Shown piece by piece: positions 1 to 9,522 of a stretch of DNA of 64,000 bases. This DNA is from Fluviicola taffensis DSM 16823 (GTDB lineage: Bacteria; Bacteroidota; Bacteroidia; Flavobacteriales_D; Crocinitomicaceae). The translations under genes and the position numbers were made by a program. The notes beneath the pieces are model-generated. The model had not been told where the DNA came from. It searched no databases and saw only the letters and a list, made by a program, of their open reading frames with translations. Position 1 is the first letter of the stretch, and each line of letters starts with the position of its first letter. The stretch lies in assembly GCF_000194605.1 (NCBI RefSeq), contig NC_015321.1, positions 310,001-374,000 of the forward strand, in the 5' to 3' direction.

Positions 1-1
1 T

Positions 2-1258
2 GCAAAAACAGATATTAATCAGGAAGTTCTGGATTCATTCTCCAATACAGGAGCTATGCACGTATTAGCAGTCTCAGGTTTACATGTAGGAATCATTCTA
101 ATTATTTTTCAAGCGATTCTTCAATTGTTTAGCAGATGGATTTCAAAAAAACAATCTATCATTCTTTCCGTGGTTTTGATTTGGAGCTTTGGGTTACTAA
201 GTGGTGCTTCACCTTCTGTTATCCGAGCAGTGGTGATGTTCAGCATCCTTGTTTTAGGACAGCTTTTAAATCGAAAAAACAGCGGATTAAATAACCTCAT
301 TTTCTCAGCCATTCTACTCTTGATGTATGATCCCTATTACTTATTTGACATTGGCTTTCAGCTTTCCTATGTGGCACTTGTTGGGATTTTTCTGTTTCAA
401 ACTCCTATCTACAAACTCATTTATGTTTCAAACAAACCACTAGATTGGATTTGGAAAGGAAGTGCTGTTGGGATTGCCGCAACTATTACCACTACTCCAT
501 TTATGCTTTATTGGTTTCATCAGTTTCCCAATTACTTTTTGCTGTCCAACATTGTGGTGATGCTTCTCGGCTTTGTTGTGCTATTATTGCCTATTATTCT
601 AATGGCTACTGCTTGGATTCCTTATTTCAAAACACTCATTATTTTTCTCACTGCTTTATCGCTTCAACTATTAATCCTTGGAATTCAGTGGGTAAATGAC
701 ATTCCTGGCGGAGTTTCAGCTGGATTTGAATTGAGCTTCGTTGAATTTTTAGTGACTGCGTCTTTGATTGGATTTTGTGCTCATCAGTTTTTGGTTCGAA
801 AACTCATTCCTAAAGGTGCTTTTCTAGCATTAGCTCTCTGCTTTTTTCTTATTTCATGGAAACGCGAAGAGAAATTCAATCAAAACAATCTTTACTTGTT
901 TTCAAGCAAGCATTTTTGTGGAATGATTCAATGGAATGGACAAATTATTACTTTCTCGGAAATTCCTGAAGGAAATAAGAGTATTGAACAAACATTGAAA
1001 AACGCCGTTCGTTTTTCAGGATTAAATCTCACGAAGCCAATCATTCTTCAATCGAGTAACAAGCTAATTATTGGAAAGAAAAATCTCCTGATTAATCAAA
1101 CAAAAAATGGCTGGGAAATTCATGTAGATACATTGAAGATTCAGTATCGAACAAAAGGAACGCCCAATAGTTTTGAAAACAAGCAATTAATGAGTGTAAA
1201 ATTGCAACGATACTTATACGGAAATGAAACAATTCAACCTTTTAAAATTTCAATTTAA
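2..1258 (+). CDS. comEC: ComEC/Rec2-type DNA uptake channel, C-terminal part (5' end outside window)
   Basis: The reading frame is open from base 2, so this is the C-terminal part of a longer gene. The peptide reads GAMHVLAVSGLHVG near its start, which matches the conserved competence-domain motif (G-x-x-H-L-L-A-[IV]-S-G-L-H-V-G) of ComEC/Rec2. About eight hydrophobic membrane segments follow, then a soluble tail of roughly 100 residues. ComEC family members form the inner-membrane channel that carries single-stranded DNA into the cytoplasm during transformation. The methionine at base 56 lies inside the motif and is not the true start. The C-terminus lacks the HxHxDH residues of a metallo-beta-lactamase domain, so this is the short form without that nuclease-like tail. 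The stop overlaps the end of the convergent lipoprotein gene by 9 bases. Confidence 0.93.
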   Translation, partial: AKTDINQEVLDSFSNTGAMHVLAVSGLHVGIILIIFQAILQLFSRWISKKQSIILSVVLIWSFGLLSGASPSVIRAVVMFSILVLGQLLNRKNSGLNNLIFSAILLLMYDPYYLFDIGFQLSYVALVGIFLFQTPIYKLIYVSNKPLDWIWKGSAVGIAATITTTPFMLYWFHQFPNYFLLSNIVVMLLGFVVLLLPIILMATAWIPYFKTLIIFLTALSLQLLILGIQWVNDIPGGVSAGFELSFVEFLVTASLIGFCAHQFLVRKLIPKGAFLALALCFFLISWKREEKFNQNNLYLFSSKHFCGMIQWNGQIITFSEIPEGNKSIEQTLKNAVRFSGLNLTKPIILQSSNKLIIGKKNLLINQTKNGWEIHVDTLKIQYRTKGTPNSFENKQLMSVKLQRYLYGNETIQPFKISI

Positions 1259-2134
1259 GGGCATGAAAAATGAATCATATTTGCGTGTAATAAGGATGTT
1301 TTTATCCTCAACTGATAGCGCTTCAACGATGTATTCCGTTTGTTTTGTAAATGGATTCAACTCCTTCTTGAATGAGAATTCATAATCCCCCACTTTAAAA
1401 TCGGGAATTTCATTTTTCAATTGATGAGCAGCAAGCTTTATCATAATCGTTTGGTACGACAAATTTCCAGCTCCATTTGCAAAGCGCATGACTAAAAAAA
1501 CATTCTCCAAAAAAGCAGCCTTCTCTTCTCCTACCAAATTGAACTCCTTCCCTTTCATCATTTCATAAAACTTCAGATCTTCATTCGGAGTATATCCTAG
1601 ATTCTGGGTAAACCAATCTTCTTCCATGTAGCGCTCCGCCCATGTATGATTCCATTTTCCAGTAGTGAAATAATCCACATACTCCATTTTCCGAAGTATA
1701 TTGCGATTATTCAGGTAACAATTCGCAATAATAAACTCATAAGTTGTATCCTGAACCAATTCAAACCAATGAGTCTCCATAAACAAGACCTCTGTGGTAT
1801 CTGAAAGCAAAATCATTTTTTGAGTTTCGATTTGTGGATCTATTTCTTTGGTCGACATTCCGCGCTGACTCAGTTGGTATTTCGCCTCAAACAACGAATC
1901 CAATCTCTGATAAGAAATGGGTTTCACCGTAACTGATTGTCCATACGTTAATGGAATATATGCTTTATTTACGGCATCAAAATCTGCTCTTAATTGATCT
2001 TCTAACTTCGTTTTTCGTGTATTAGCCAATTCAGCCAAACTCGGACTCGGCGTAAACTTCAATCCACAAGCATGTAATCCAATTGCAAGAAGTGAAAAAC
2101 AAATGAAACGAAAGGGAAAATGAATTCCTGACAT
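1250..2134 (-). CDS. Predicted lipoprotein of unknown function
   Basis: A 294-residue protein starting with a basic and hydrophobic signal that ends in a lipobox-like L-H-A-C at residues 20-23, so it is probably cut by signal peptidase II and lipidated at Cys23. The rest is soluble and mixed alpha/beta with many charged residues and no family motif I recognise. It is transcribed convergently with the ComEC gene, which it overlaps by 9 bases, and divergently from the DUF5916 gene 41 bases away. Membrane anchoring is an inference from the signal. The function is unknown. Confidence 0.75.
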   Translation of the reverse strand: MSGIHFPFRFICFSLLAIGLHACGLKFTPSPSLAELANTRKTKLEDQLRADFDAVNKAYIPLTYGQSVTVKPISYQRLDSLFEAKYQLSQRGMSTKEIDPQIETQKMILLSDTTEVLFMETHWFELVQDTTYEFIIANCYLNNRNILRKMEYVDYFTTGKWNHTWAERYMEEDWFTQNLGYTPNEDLKFYEMMKGKEFNLVGEEKAAFLENVFLVMRFANGAGNLSYQTIMIKLAAHQLKNEIPDFKVGDYEFSFKKELNPFTKQTEYIVEALSVEDKNILITRKYDSFFMPLN

Positions 2135-2175
2135 AATGATGACTTTATATTCTCAAAAATAACGATTTTTGATGG

Positions 2176-4629
2176 GTGAAATCTTGCTACTCCATTCTAA
2201 TAACGTTTATTCTGATTTCGGGATCTCTTTTTGCACAAAAAACAGTTTCTGGAAAAAAAATAAATCATGCCATTACTTTGGATGGAATGCTGTTGGAAGT
2301 AGCGTGGGATGAAGGTGAAAAAGCAACTGATTTCATCAATAATTATCCCGATCCCGGAAATGCAAGCCGTTATAAAAGTGAAGTGACTTTTTTATACGAC
2401 GATCAGTATATCTATATTGGAGCGAAATTAGTAGACAATCAACCCGATTCAATTATTGCATTTTTATCAGAAAGAGATGACTTTGGGAATGCGGATTGGT
2501 TTGGTGTCTTAATCGATCCTTACGGTGCTGGACAAAATGCATTTGGGTTTTATGTCACGGCTGCTGGAACTGAATTGGATGCTATCATCAATCAAACCAC
2601 GGAAGATTTTTCATGGAATGCTGTTTGGAGAAGTAAAGTAAAACGAATATCCGAAGGATGGAGTATTGAGATTCGGATTCCGCTCACTCAATTGCGATTC
2701 CCAAAAGAACTAGTTCAAAACTGGCGCATTAATTACGTTAGAAACGTACGCAGAAACCGCGAAACTTCTCATTGGTCGGCAGTGGACCCGCAACAATACG
2801 GAGAAATTGCACAAAGCGGATATATCAAAGGAATCGAGAATTTAGGTTCACCTCTTCGCCTTTCCTTTTCACCTTATTCCACCATCTATTTGGAAGACAG
2901 TTATGACGAAAACAAACAACGTCAAGATTGGGGATTTAGACCTCGATTGGGAATGGACATGAAACTTGGGTTAAGCGAATCTTTCACCTTAGATGCCACT
3001 TTAATTCCAGACTTTGGACAAACAGTTTCAGATCGATTGGTTCTGAATCTTTCTCCATTCGAAGTACGCTATCCCGAAAACAGACCTTTCTTTTTAGAAG
3101 GAATGGACTTGTTCGGAATTGGCGATTTGTTTTACTCGCGCAGAATTGGTGCGGAAAGTTATTTGAAATACGAAGCCGTTGACTCCGCCTCCAAAGATCC
3201 AAATAACAGGATTACTTCTGTTCCTGACAGAGCACAATTAATCAACGCATTAAAAATTTCTGGTCGCACAAAAGGCGGGTTGGGAATTGGTGTTTTTAAT
3301 GCAATTGAGAACAAATCCTTCCTACATTATGAGGATTCAGCAGGAAATGATTACAAAATTTTAGCACATCCGGTTTCCAATTACAACGTCTTTGTTTTAT
3401 CTCAAAACTTAAAAAACAATGCAAATATTTCTTTTCTAAACACCAATGTTTTTCGTCCTGAAATCAATCTCATATCAAATATAAGTACACTTGAAGGCTT
3501 GGTTTTCAATAAATCAAGAGATTACAGTCTTTCAGGAAATACAAAAATTTCGCTAAATTCAATTGGAAATTCAATGACTGTTGGTCGTTCGTCTTCTTTG
3601 AGTTTCCGAAAGGTAAAAGGCGCGCATCGGTTTAATATTGATTATTACGATTCAGACCATAAATACAATTCCAATGAATTAGGGTTTCTTGCTCGAAACA
3701 ATTTTTTAGGATTTAACGGCGAGTATTTCTGGACAGGATATAAAGCAACTAAAAAATTATTGCGCAGAAATCTCTCCGTCGAAAGCACGCTGGAATACTT
3801 GTACAAACCAACAAAAATTGGATATTGGTCCATTAACACAGAATACATTATCACCACGAAAAAATTCCTTTCCACAGGTGTTTCACTCAATTTATACCCT
3901 TTGGGAGAACACGATTTTTTCGAGTCGCGTAGTTTTGGAATTCCAGTTCATTTCCCTGCTTCCTTTCAGTATGGAGGATTTTATTCCAGCGATTATTCCA
4001 AGCGATTTGCTTTAGACTTCTTCGCTTATCACCGCATTTTTGATCGAAAAGAAATGTCAAACCTGGATTTGAATCTGAGTCCGAGAATTCGAATTACACC
4101 CAAAATATTTACTGTTTTGAGCTCCAGTGTATCACGCTTTTTCAACAATTTTGGATATGTGCGAGTAACGGATACCAATTATACGGATCAAATTACGCTC
4201 GGAAATCGAGAACGTTGGGTTGTCACCAACTCCATTTCTTTGGATTATAACTTTACCAAAACCTTCGGATTGAAATTGCGCTTCAACCATTATTGGCAGG
4301 AGGTTGCCTATAAATCATTCATGGAATTACACAATGATGGAAGCTACACAAGTTCTTCCTATATAGGAGTTGATTCATTAGGTCAAAGTTACCACAATAC
4401 GAGTTTCAATGCATTTACAGTAGATTTTGATTTGCGTTGGGTGATTTATCCAGGAAGTGAAATTCGCTTTGTGTGGAAATACAATATTTATGCTTCGAAG
4501 CAAGGATTGGATGAAGGTTATTTCAATACGTTCCGTAATTTATTCGACAATCCGTATTTGAATTCATTTTCTGTGAAGGCTCTTTTTTATATTGATGCAG
4601 GGAAGTGGTTTCGAAAGAAGGTGGTATGA
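2176..4629 (+). CDS. DUF5916 outer-membrane protein with CBM9-like N-terminal domain
   Basis: An 817-residue protein with a Sec signal peptide (MKSCYSILITFILISGSLFA, cut near Q21). Residues about 25-210 resemble the family 9 carbohydrate-binding-like fold found in front of DUF5916: ITLDG, a W-D-E stretch, YDDQYIYIGAKLVD and W.IE.RIPLTQLRFP. The remaining 600 residues are rich in alternating aromatic strands, typical of an outer-membrane barrel, and the chain ends near F-R-K-K-V-V. The start is GTG at 2176. An in-frame TGA lies just upstream at 2170-2172, so no longer start is possible. DUF5916 proteins are common in Bacteroidota and their substrate is not established. Confidence 0.85.
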   Translation: MKSCYSILITFILISGSLFAQKTVSGKKINHAITLDGMLLEVAWDEGEKATDFINNYPDPGNASRYKSEVTFLYDDQYIYIGAKLVDNQPDSIIAFLSERDDFGNADWFGVLIDPYGAGQNAFGFYVTAAGTELDAIINQTTEDFSWNAVWRSKVKRISEGWSIEIRIPLTQLRFPKELVQNWRINYVRNVRRNRETSHWSAVDPQQYGEIAQSGYIKGIENLGSPLRLSFSPYSTIYLEDSYDENKQRQDWGFRPRLGMDMKLGLSESFTLDATLIPDFGQTVSDRLVLNLSPFEVRYPENRPFFLEGMDLFGIGDLFYSRRIGAESYLKYEAVDSASKDPNNRITSVPDRAQLINALKISGRTKGGLGIGVFNAIENKSFLHYEDSAGNDYKILAHPVSNYNVFVLSQNLKNNANISFLNTNVFRPEINLISNISTLEGLVFNKSRDYSLSGNTKISLNSIGNSMTVGRSSSLSFRKVKGAHRFNIDYYDSDHKYNSNELGFLARNNFLGFNGEYFWTGYKATKKLLRRNLSVESTLEYLYKPTKIGYWSINTEYIITTKKFLSTGVSLNLYPLGEHDFFESRSFGIPVHFPASFQYGGFYSSDYSKRFALDFFAYHRIFDRKEMSNLDLNLSPRIRITPKIFTVLSSSVSRFFNNFGYVRVTDTNYTDQITLGNRERWVVTNSISLDYNFTKTFGLKLRFNHYWQEVAYKSFMELHNDGSYTSSSYIGVDSLGQSYHNTSFNAFTVDFDLRWVIYPGSEIRFVWKYNIYASKQGLDEGYFNTFRNLFDNPYLNSFSVKALFYIDAGKWFRKKVV

Positions 4630-4657
4630 TTCAAACTAATTATCAATTATGAATGAC

Positions 4658-4693
4658 TTAATTATCAAGAAGAGTTGCAACCTTGATAATTAA
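4658..4693. terminator. Hairpin between convergent genes, probable bidirectional terminator
   Basis: A perfect 12-bp inverted repeat (TTAATTATCAAG at 4658-4669 and CTTGATAATTAA at 4682-4693) with a 12-base loop sits between the convergent DUF5916 and EamA genes. AT-rich sequence flanks both sides but the T-runs are short, so the terminator role is inferred from position and stem. Confidence 0.55.
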
Positions 4694-4705
4694 TAATTGA
4701 GAATT

Positions 4706-5611
4706 TTACTTTTTAACTTGTCTAGAATTCACCAAATAAACTCCACCAACAATCACAATCATCCCTAAAAACTGAGAGATATGAAACGTCTCCTGATTCA
4801 AAAAGACCCCCAAAATAACAGCAACAATCGGAATCATATAAGTAACCGAACTGGCAAACATGGGAGATTTCAACTTGATAATCTGATTAAAGATAAGAAG
4901 TGCCAAACAGGTTCCGAAAACACTCAAAATACTGATATAAAACAAGGCTTCGTATGCATGTTTATTTGTTTTAAAAACGCTCAGAGTATCCAAATTCCAA
5001 GTTGTAATCCAAGATGGAATTGCTAAAAAAGTAAACGCTAAGGAAGCAATCTCCAACGATTTGAACTCAGCCAATTTATACTTAATGGTATTCAAACTGG
5101 TTCCATACATCAAGGTTGCTAGCAAAATTGCCCCAACATGTAACATAGAAATTTCAAGTGGTGCATTATTCAGTATTCCGACTAAAATACAAATTCCTGC
5201 AAAAGCAATGAAAAGTCCGAGTACTTGTTTGAGTTGCACACGCTGTTTGAAAACCAAAAAACCAATTATCAAGGTGAAAAATGGTGTAAAACTATTTAGC
5301 ATTCCAGCCAATCCAGATGACAGTTTTGTTTCTGCAAACGTAAATAAAAATGCGGGGAAAAAATTTCCGCAAGTACCAACTACTAACAAATAGAAAACTT
5401 GTTTCCAATGGGTAATTCTACGTAAACTCCAAATCCCAAAAGGAAGCATGACTAAACCTGCAATAGCCATTCGGAGCGCGCCAACTTGTGAATCGGAAAA
5501 AATGGATTGGCCAAGTTCATCATACATTCCACGCTTCATCAGAATGAATGAACTACCCCAAATAAGTGCTAAAATAAATAAGAAAATCCAGCTCCGAAAA
5601 TCCTTAGTCAT
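4706..5611 (-). CDS. EamA/DMT-family membrane transporter
   Basis: About 301 residues with ten predicted membrane segments arranged as two repeats, matching the drug/metabolite transporter (EamA) superfamily. Characteristic pieces are IFLFILALIWGSSFILMKRG at the start of the first repeat and a second EamA unit beginning near MLHVGAILLATLMYG. These proteins export small metabolites across the inner membrane; the substrate cannot be read from sequence. A longer frame reaches 5671, but the ATG at 5609-5611 (MTKDFRSW) is preferred because it precedes the first membrane segment directly and overlaps the upstream gene by only 8 bases. It is the last gene of a five-gene minus-strand operon. Confidence 0.88.
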   Translation of the reverse strand: MTKDFRSWIFLFILALIWGSSFILMKRGMYDELGQSIFSDSQVGALRMAIAGLVMLPFGIWSLRRITHWKQVFYLLVVGTCGNFFPAFLFTFAETKLSSGLAGMLNSFTPFFTLIIGFLVFKQRVQLKQVLGLFIAFAGICILVGILNNAPLEISMLHVGAILLATLMYGTSLNTIKYKLAEFKSLEIASLAFTFLAIPSWITTWNLDTLSVFKTNKHAYEALFYISILSVFGTCLALLIFNQIIKLKSPMFASSVTYMIPIVAVILGVFLNQETFHISQFLGMIVIVGGVYLVNSRQVKK

Positions 5612-5978
5612 TCGAAAAATTTTCGAGCTTTTGTTCCTTTTCTGAAGCTTTAGCATAAGCGTTGCGAGCATTACTCAACTTGAAACGAATAATAATTAAT
5701 GCTGGAAGCCCAATATGGATTAACGCGAAAAGAACGTAACCAATGGGTTTAAATTCGAAATGTGTTGGAGGAACTCCATTCACACTTGCTTTATCTAATC
5801 CAATCCCCATGAAATAACTCAATGCGATTTTAGACTCTAATTGAAAATGTACCAATGCGTTATCGTAATAAAAAATGCCATCATACATCGGAATTCGAAT
5901 AAACAAGCACACAATGAACAATAAAACCGAAACTAAGATTCCAATTAAAAATGGCTTTTCGACTAACTTTTTCATCAT
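5604..5978 (-). CDS. Small membrane protein of unknown function
   Basis: A 124-residue protein with membrane segments at about residues 9-30 and 80-98 and a charged C-terminal tail (KASEKEQKLENF). The middle part is probably outside the cytoplasm. The start codon overlaps the stop of the preceding 220-residue gene (TAATG), and the end overlaps the EamA start by 8 bases, so translation is probably coupled. I recognise no family. Confidence 0.7.
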   Translation of the reverse strand: MMKKLVEKPFLIGILVSVLLFIVCLFIRIPMYDGIFYYDNALVHFQLESKIALSYFMGIGLDKASVNGVPPTHFEFKPIGYVLFALIHIGLPALIIIRFKLSNARNAYAKASEKEQKLENFSND

Positions 5979-6640
5979 TACAAGGCTTTAAATCCTTCCG
6001 AAAAGAATACGCGATCTCGGTTTACACGTTCTTCCATTACTTCACGAAATTCAGGATACTTTTCTTTTGGAATACAATTGATTGGAAAAGACAATTGTAA
6101 ATCTTCTATGTATTCAAAATAAAGTGTTTGCTGATGAGTTTCAACCCTTCTCAATCCAGAGAAAAACAACAATCTCACTTCTCTATCTGCCACCACAACT
6201 GCCTTGTGTGTAATCCCTACTCGGAACCAGCCCTGAGCAATTAGTAAAAAAGCTAACTGATCTATCACCATAATTCCGTAAACTAGTGCAACAGGCCAAG
6301 CTTCATCCGTTAACATCAATACTGCTATCATGGCAAAAAACGCAATGACTGCTTCCAAAATTAAAAACAAACGAACTTGCTTTTTTCGGTCTTTCGAAAC
6401 AGGCGTACTCCAAATAAAGCGTTCTGGTTTGCGGGTCATCGTAACACCCACCCAGCGACTCACAGATCTCCGAATAATGAGTAAGAGCAAGAATGTTGCT
6501 ACTCCTACCAAAATGTGGAATCTGTAAGGTAAATCCGCAATTGGAATATTCAAAAAACGGATATCAAACGCTAAGCATATAATAAATGCAAGAGAAGGAA
6601 ACGAAAAGAATATTAGTAAAATATTGATAGATCGATTCAT
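5978..6640 (-). CDS. Membrane protein of unknown function
   Basis: A 220-residue protein with four predicted membrane segments (roughly residues 8-26, 42-60, 90-108 and 117-136) and a soluble C-terminal domain of about 80 residues with beta-strand character (THKAVVVADREVRLLFFSG). The arrangement resembles PH-like tails behind membrane hairpins, but that is only an impression. It sits 3 bases behind the DUF349 gene and overlaps the next gene by one base, so it belongs to the same operon. Function unknown. Confidence 0.7.
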   Translation of the reverse strand: MNRSINILLIFFSFPSLAFIICLAFDIRFLNIPIADLPYRFHILVGVATFLLLLIIRRSVSRWVGVTMTRKPERFIWSTPVSKDRKKQVRLFLILEAVIAFFAMIAVLMLTDEAWPVALVYGIMVIDQLAFLLIAQGWFRVGITHKAVVVADREVRLLFFSGLRRVETHQQTLYFEYIEDLQLSFPINCIPKEKYPEFREVMEERVNRDRVFFSEGFKAL

Positions 6641-6643
6641 CGA

Positions 6644-8341
6644 TTATTGGATCATTTTAATCTTTGCTCTCAGCTCTTCAATTTTGCGTTGCGCAGCTGA
6701 AATTTTTGATTCTACTTCTTTTTTCAATAAATCAGCACCTTTCGATTTTGCGAAAAAGCCCAAGTTATTCTCGAATTGCAAAATATCCGATTTCAATCTG
6801 TTTATCTTTTCATTCAAATCGTGTTTCTCACGTGCAAGAGCTCTATCTGAATTTGGATCACCCTTTAAAGTTTCTAAACGAGCTTGGAACAACATCTTCT
6901 CTTGTTCTGCACCTTCTAGTTTCAATTTTTTATAGTGACCATCTAAAACCTCTTTGTACGCATTGAAAACACGATCTTTCTCTTTCATTGGAACATGCCC
7001 AATTTCATTGAACTCCGTTGCGAAAGTCTTTAACAACGACAATGCTTCTTTTTTATCTTCGGGAATTTCAGTTGTTTTAATTCGCTCAATCAATTCCATT
7101 TTCAAAGCCAAATTGCCTTCAAACTCTTTGTCTTTTGAACTGAAATGAGTTTGTTTTGCTTCAAAGAAATGATCACAAGCAGCACGAAAATCTTTCCATA
7201 ATTTTTGTTCAAAACGTTGACCAGCACTTCCTAAATTTTTCCATTCTTTTTGAATGCTCAAGATTTGATCAGTTGTTGCTTTCCAATCAGTAGAATGTTT
7301 CATTTCATCCAATCTATCAACCAATTGTTGTTTTTTAGTGGCAACTTCATCAAACTTCCCTCTGATTGAATCGAAAAACGTCTTCTTCTTCGCGAAAAAC
7401 TCATCACAAGCAGCACGGAATTCTTTCCAAACATCTTCATTTTCTTTTCGCGGACCGAAACCAATTTTTTTCCACTCTTCTTGTAACGCCAACAAAGTTG
7501 CTGTTGCAGTATCCCAATCTTTTGTATTGGTAGATGTAAAATCAGTTACAATTTCAATAGCCTTCTTCGCAATTTCTTTTTTAAGCTCTAGATTTGCAGC
7601 TAGTTCCGTTCGCTTCTCATCATAAAACGTTTGAATGCGAGTATAAACAGCTCTTACTGCATCCCAATAGGAATTTTTCAAGCTTTCCCATGCATCATTT
7701 CCAACAGGACCCGTTTCGTCCCATTCGTTTTGAAGTGATTTGATCGCTTGTTCAACATCCTTCAAATTCTCTACTTTTGATAACTCTTGAATTCGCTGAA
7801 TCACATCCAATTTCAATTGGTGATTCCGGTGTAAATCATGCTCGCGTAATTCACGGTAGATTTTGATGTGATAGAAAAAAGTCTCGAGTAAACGCGAGTA
7901 TTCTGATTGAATATCTTGGCGTTTTTCACGAGGAATATCTCCCACTTCTTTCCAAGCATCATGTATTTCCTTGTATGCAGTCATCGCTGCGCCAATATTT
8001 TCTTCTTTTTCAACCACATCCTTCATGCGCTCAAGCAACACTTTCTTTCGGCGATAATTAGCTTCTTCAGCCTCTTTCTTCGCATTTTGAAGCGATTTTT
8101 TGCGATCACGGAATTCGTTGTGTAAATTGTAAAACTCTTCTCGAACAGTATCAAAAGGTCGTTCTTCAACCGTTTCACCATTCTCTTTAGCCTCCAATTG
8201 CTTTATTTGAAATTGGCGATCCTCTTCCAATATTACGTCTTCAAACTGATTGCGTAATTCACTCACTTCTCGCGCTACTGAAAGCGCATCCTCTTGCTGA
8301 ACGAGATTTTTTAATGCTTCTAACAAACTTGCCTTTTCCAT
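6644..8341 (-). CDS. DUF349 repeat protein
   Basis: A 565-residue, highly charged, almost fully helical protein. Several DUF349 units can be seen, each with a W-x3-G or E-W-K-x-[IL]-G core followed by a W-x-[ED]-F-R-A-A-C-[DE]-x-F-F helix: near EWKKIGFGPRK, EWKNLGSAGQR, DETGPVGNDAW and FNEIGHVPMKE. The C-terminus is a long coiled coil (LEGAEQEKMLFQARLETLK onwards). No signal peptide or membrane segment is present, so it is cytoplasmic. DUF349 proteins are widespread in Bacteroidota and their role is not established. It follows the PfkB kinase gene by 37 bases. Confidence 0.9.
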   Translation of the reverse strand: MEKASLLEALKNLVQQEDALSVAREVSELRNQFEDVILEEDRQFQIKQLEAKENGETVEERPFDTVREEFYNLHNEFRDRKKSLQNAKKEAEEANYRRKKVLLERMKDVVEKEENIGAAMTAYKEIHDAWKEVGDIPREKRQDIQSEYSRLLETFFYHIKIYRELREHDLHRNHQLKLDVIQRIQELSKVENLKDVEQAIKSLQNEWDETGPVGNDAWESLKNSYWDAVRAVYTRIQTFYDEKRTELAANLELKKEIAKKAIEIVTDFTSTNTKDWDTATATLLALQEEWKKIGFGPRKENEDVWKEFRAACDEFFAKKKTFFDSIRGKFDEVATKKQQLVDRLDEMKHSTDWKATTDQILSIQKEWKNLGSAGQRFEQKLWKDFRAACDHFFEAKQTHFSSKDKEFEGNLALKMELIERIKTTEIPEDKKEALSLLKTFATEFNEIGHVPMKEKDRVFNAYKEVLDGHYKKLKLEGAEQEKMLFQARLETLKGDPNSDRALAREKHDLNEKINRLKSDILQFENNLGFFAKSKGADLLKKEVESKISAAQRKIEELRAKIKMIQ

Positions 8342-8378
8342 GATAAAGCTTTTTAGTGGTTTCTCAATTTACAAATAA

Positions 8379-9308
8379 TTAACCAACTACAGTTGACATT
8401 TCGAAATTTGTTAAAGTCACAAAACGATCAATTCTTGCTTCGATTTCCTCTTTTGAAATTTCTAATAAACGCTGTGTTCCAAATTTTTCTACACAGAAAG
8501 ATGCCAAGGCAGAACCCGCAATAATTGCACGTTTCATATTATCAAAAGATATATCATCCGTTGAAGCAATGTATCCAATAAATCCTCCTGCAAATGTATC
8601 TCCTGCTCCTGTTGGATCAAATACATCTTCCAAAGGCAAAGCTGGCGCGAAGAATACTTTCTCCTCTTGGAATAACAATGCTCCGTGCTCACCTTTCTTA
8701 ATAATCAATGTTTTTGGACCCATTGCACGAATAACTCTACTCGCTTTAGTCAAAGAGTATTCTCCCGATAATTGACGCGCTTCTTCATCATTAATGATTA
8801 AAACATCAATCAATTTCAGTGTTTCTTTCAAATCATCTAATGCAATATCCATCCAAAAATTCATGGTATCCATTGCAATTAACTTGGGTCTGGTTGTTAA
8901 ACGCTCAATTACTTGACGTTGAACTTGTGGACTCAAATTTCCAAGCATTAAATACTCAGCTCCTTGATATGATTCAGGAATAATTGGGTCAAAAGTGCCC
9001 AATACATTTAATTCAGTAACCAAAGTATCTCTAGAGTTCATATCGTTGTGGTAGCGACCAGACCAAAAGAACGTTTTCTCTCCCTTTTTGATTTGCAAAC
9101 CTTCCAAAGCAACACCTTTTGATTTTAGTAAATCCAAGGTCTCTTGAGGGAAATCATCACCCACAACGGAAACAATTCGTTGATCTTTCACATAGTTAGA
9201 TGCTGATAACGCAATAAACGTTCCTGCCCCACCTACAATTTTATCTGTTTTTCCGAAAGGTGTTTCAATGGCATCAAAAGCCACACTACCAACTGTCAAT
9301 AGACTCAT
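8379..9308 (-). CDS. PfkB-family carbohydrate/nucleoside kinase
   Basis: A 309-residue kinase of the ribokinase/PfkB family. The C-terminal PfkB signature is clear in DPTGAGDTFAGGFIGY: the GAGD anion hole and the catalytic Asp. The N-terminal half has the glycine-rich substrate lid region (VGGAGTFIALSASNY). Such enzymes phosphorylate a sugar or nucleoside hydroxyl with ATP in the cytoplasm; the substrate cannot be assigned. Length is normal for the family. It is the first gene of a minus-strand operon running on to 4706, so its promoter should lie in the 214-base gap shared with the divergent VWD gene. Confidence 0.9.
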   Translation of the reverse strand: MSLLTVGSVAFDAIETPFGKTDKIVGGAGTFIALSASNYVKDQRIVSVVGDDFPQETLDLLKSKGVALEGLQIKKGEKTFFWSGRYHNDMNSRDTLVTELNVLGTFDPIIPESYQGAEYLMLGNLSPQVQRQVIERLTTRPKLIAMDTMNFWMDIALDDLKETLKLIDVLIINDEEARQLSGEYSLTKASRVIRAMGPKTLIIKKGEHGALLFQEEKVFFAPALPLEDVFDPTGAGDTFAGGFIGYIASTDDISFDNMKRAIIAGSALASFCVEKFGTQRLLEISKEEIEARIDRFVTLTNFEMSTVVG

Positions 9309-9522
9309 TTTCTTAATTTATTTGGGCAAATGTACACATTTATTTAGGTTTAAATCGCTCAAAATCTATTATCTATTTGTCAAAAAAGCCTGTTTTAGCA
9401 TTTCTTGAGTTTTAAATTTAAATGTGATTGAATGGTAAATTGTAATTATTTTAACAAAAATTGATCTTTTCATTTTTCGGTACGCTTATTGATTAATCGA
9501 TTTCAGAATTAAACCAACAGTT

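Noticed and set aside
6624-8125. Plus-strand ORFs opposite the DUF349 gene
   Set aside because: Low-complexity Phe/Ser-rich shadows of Lys/Glu codons on the other strand.
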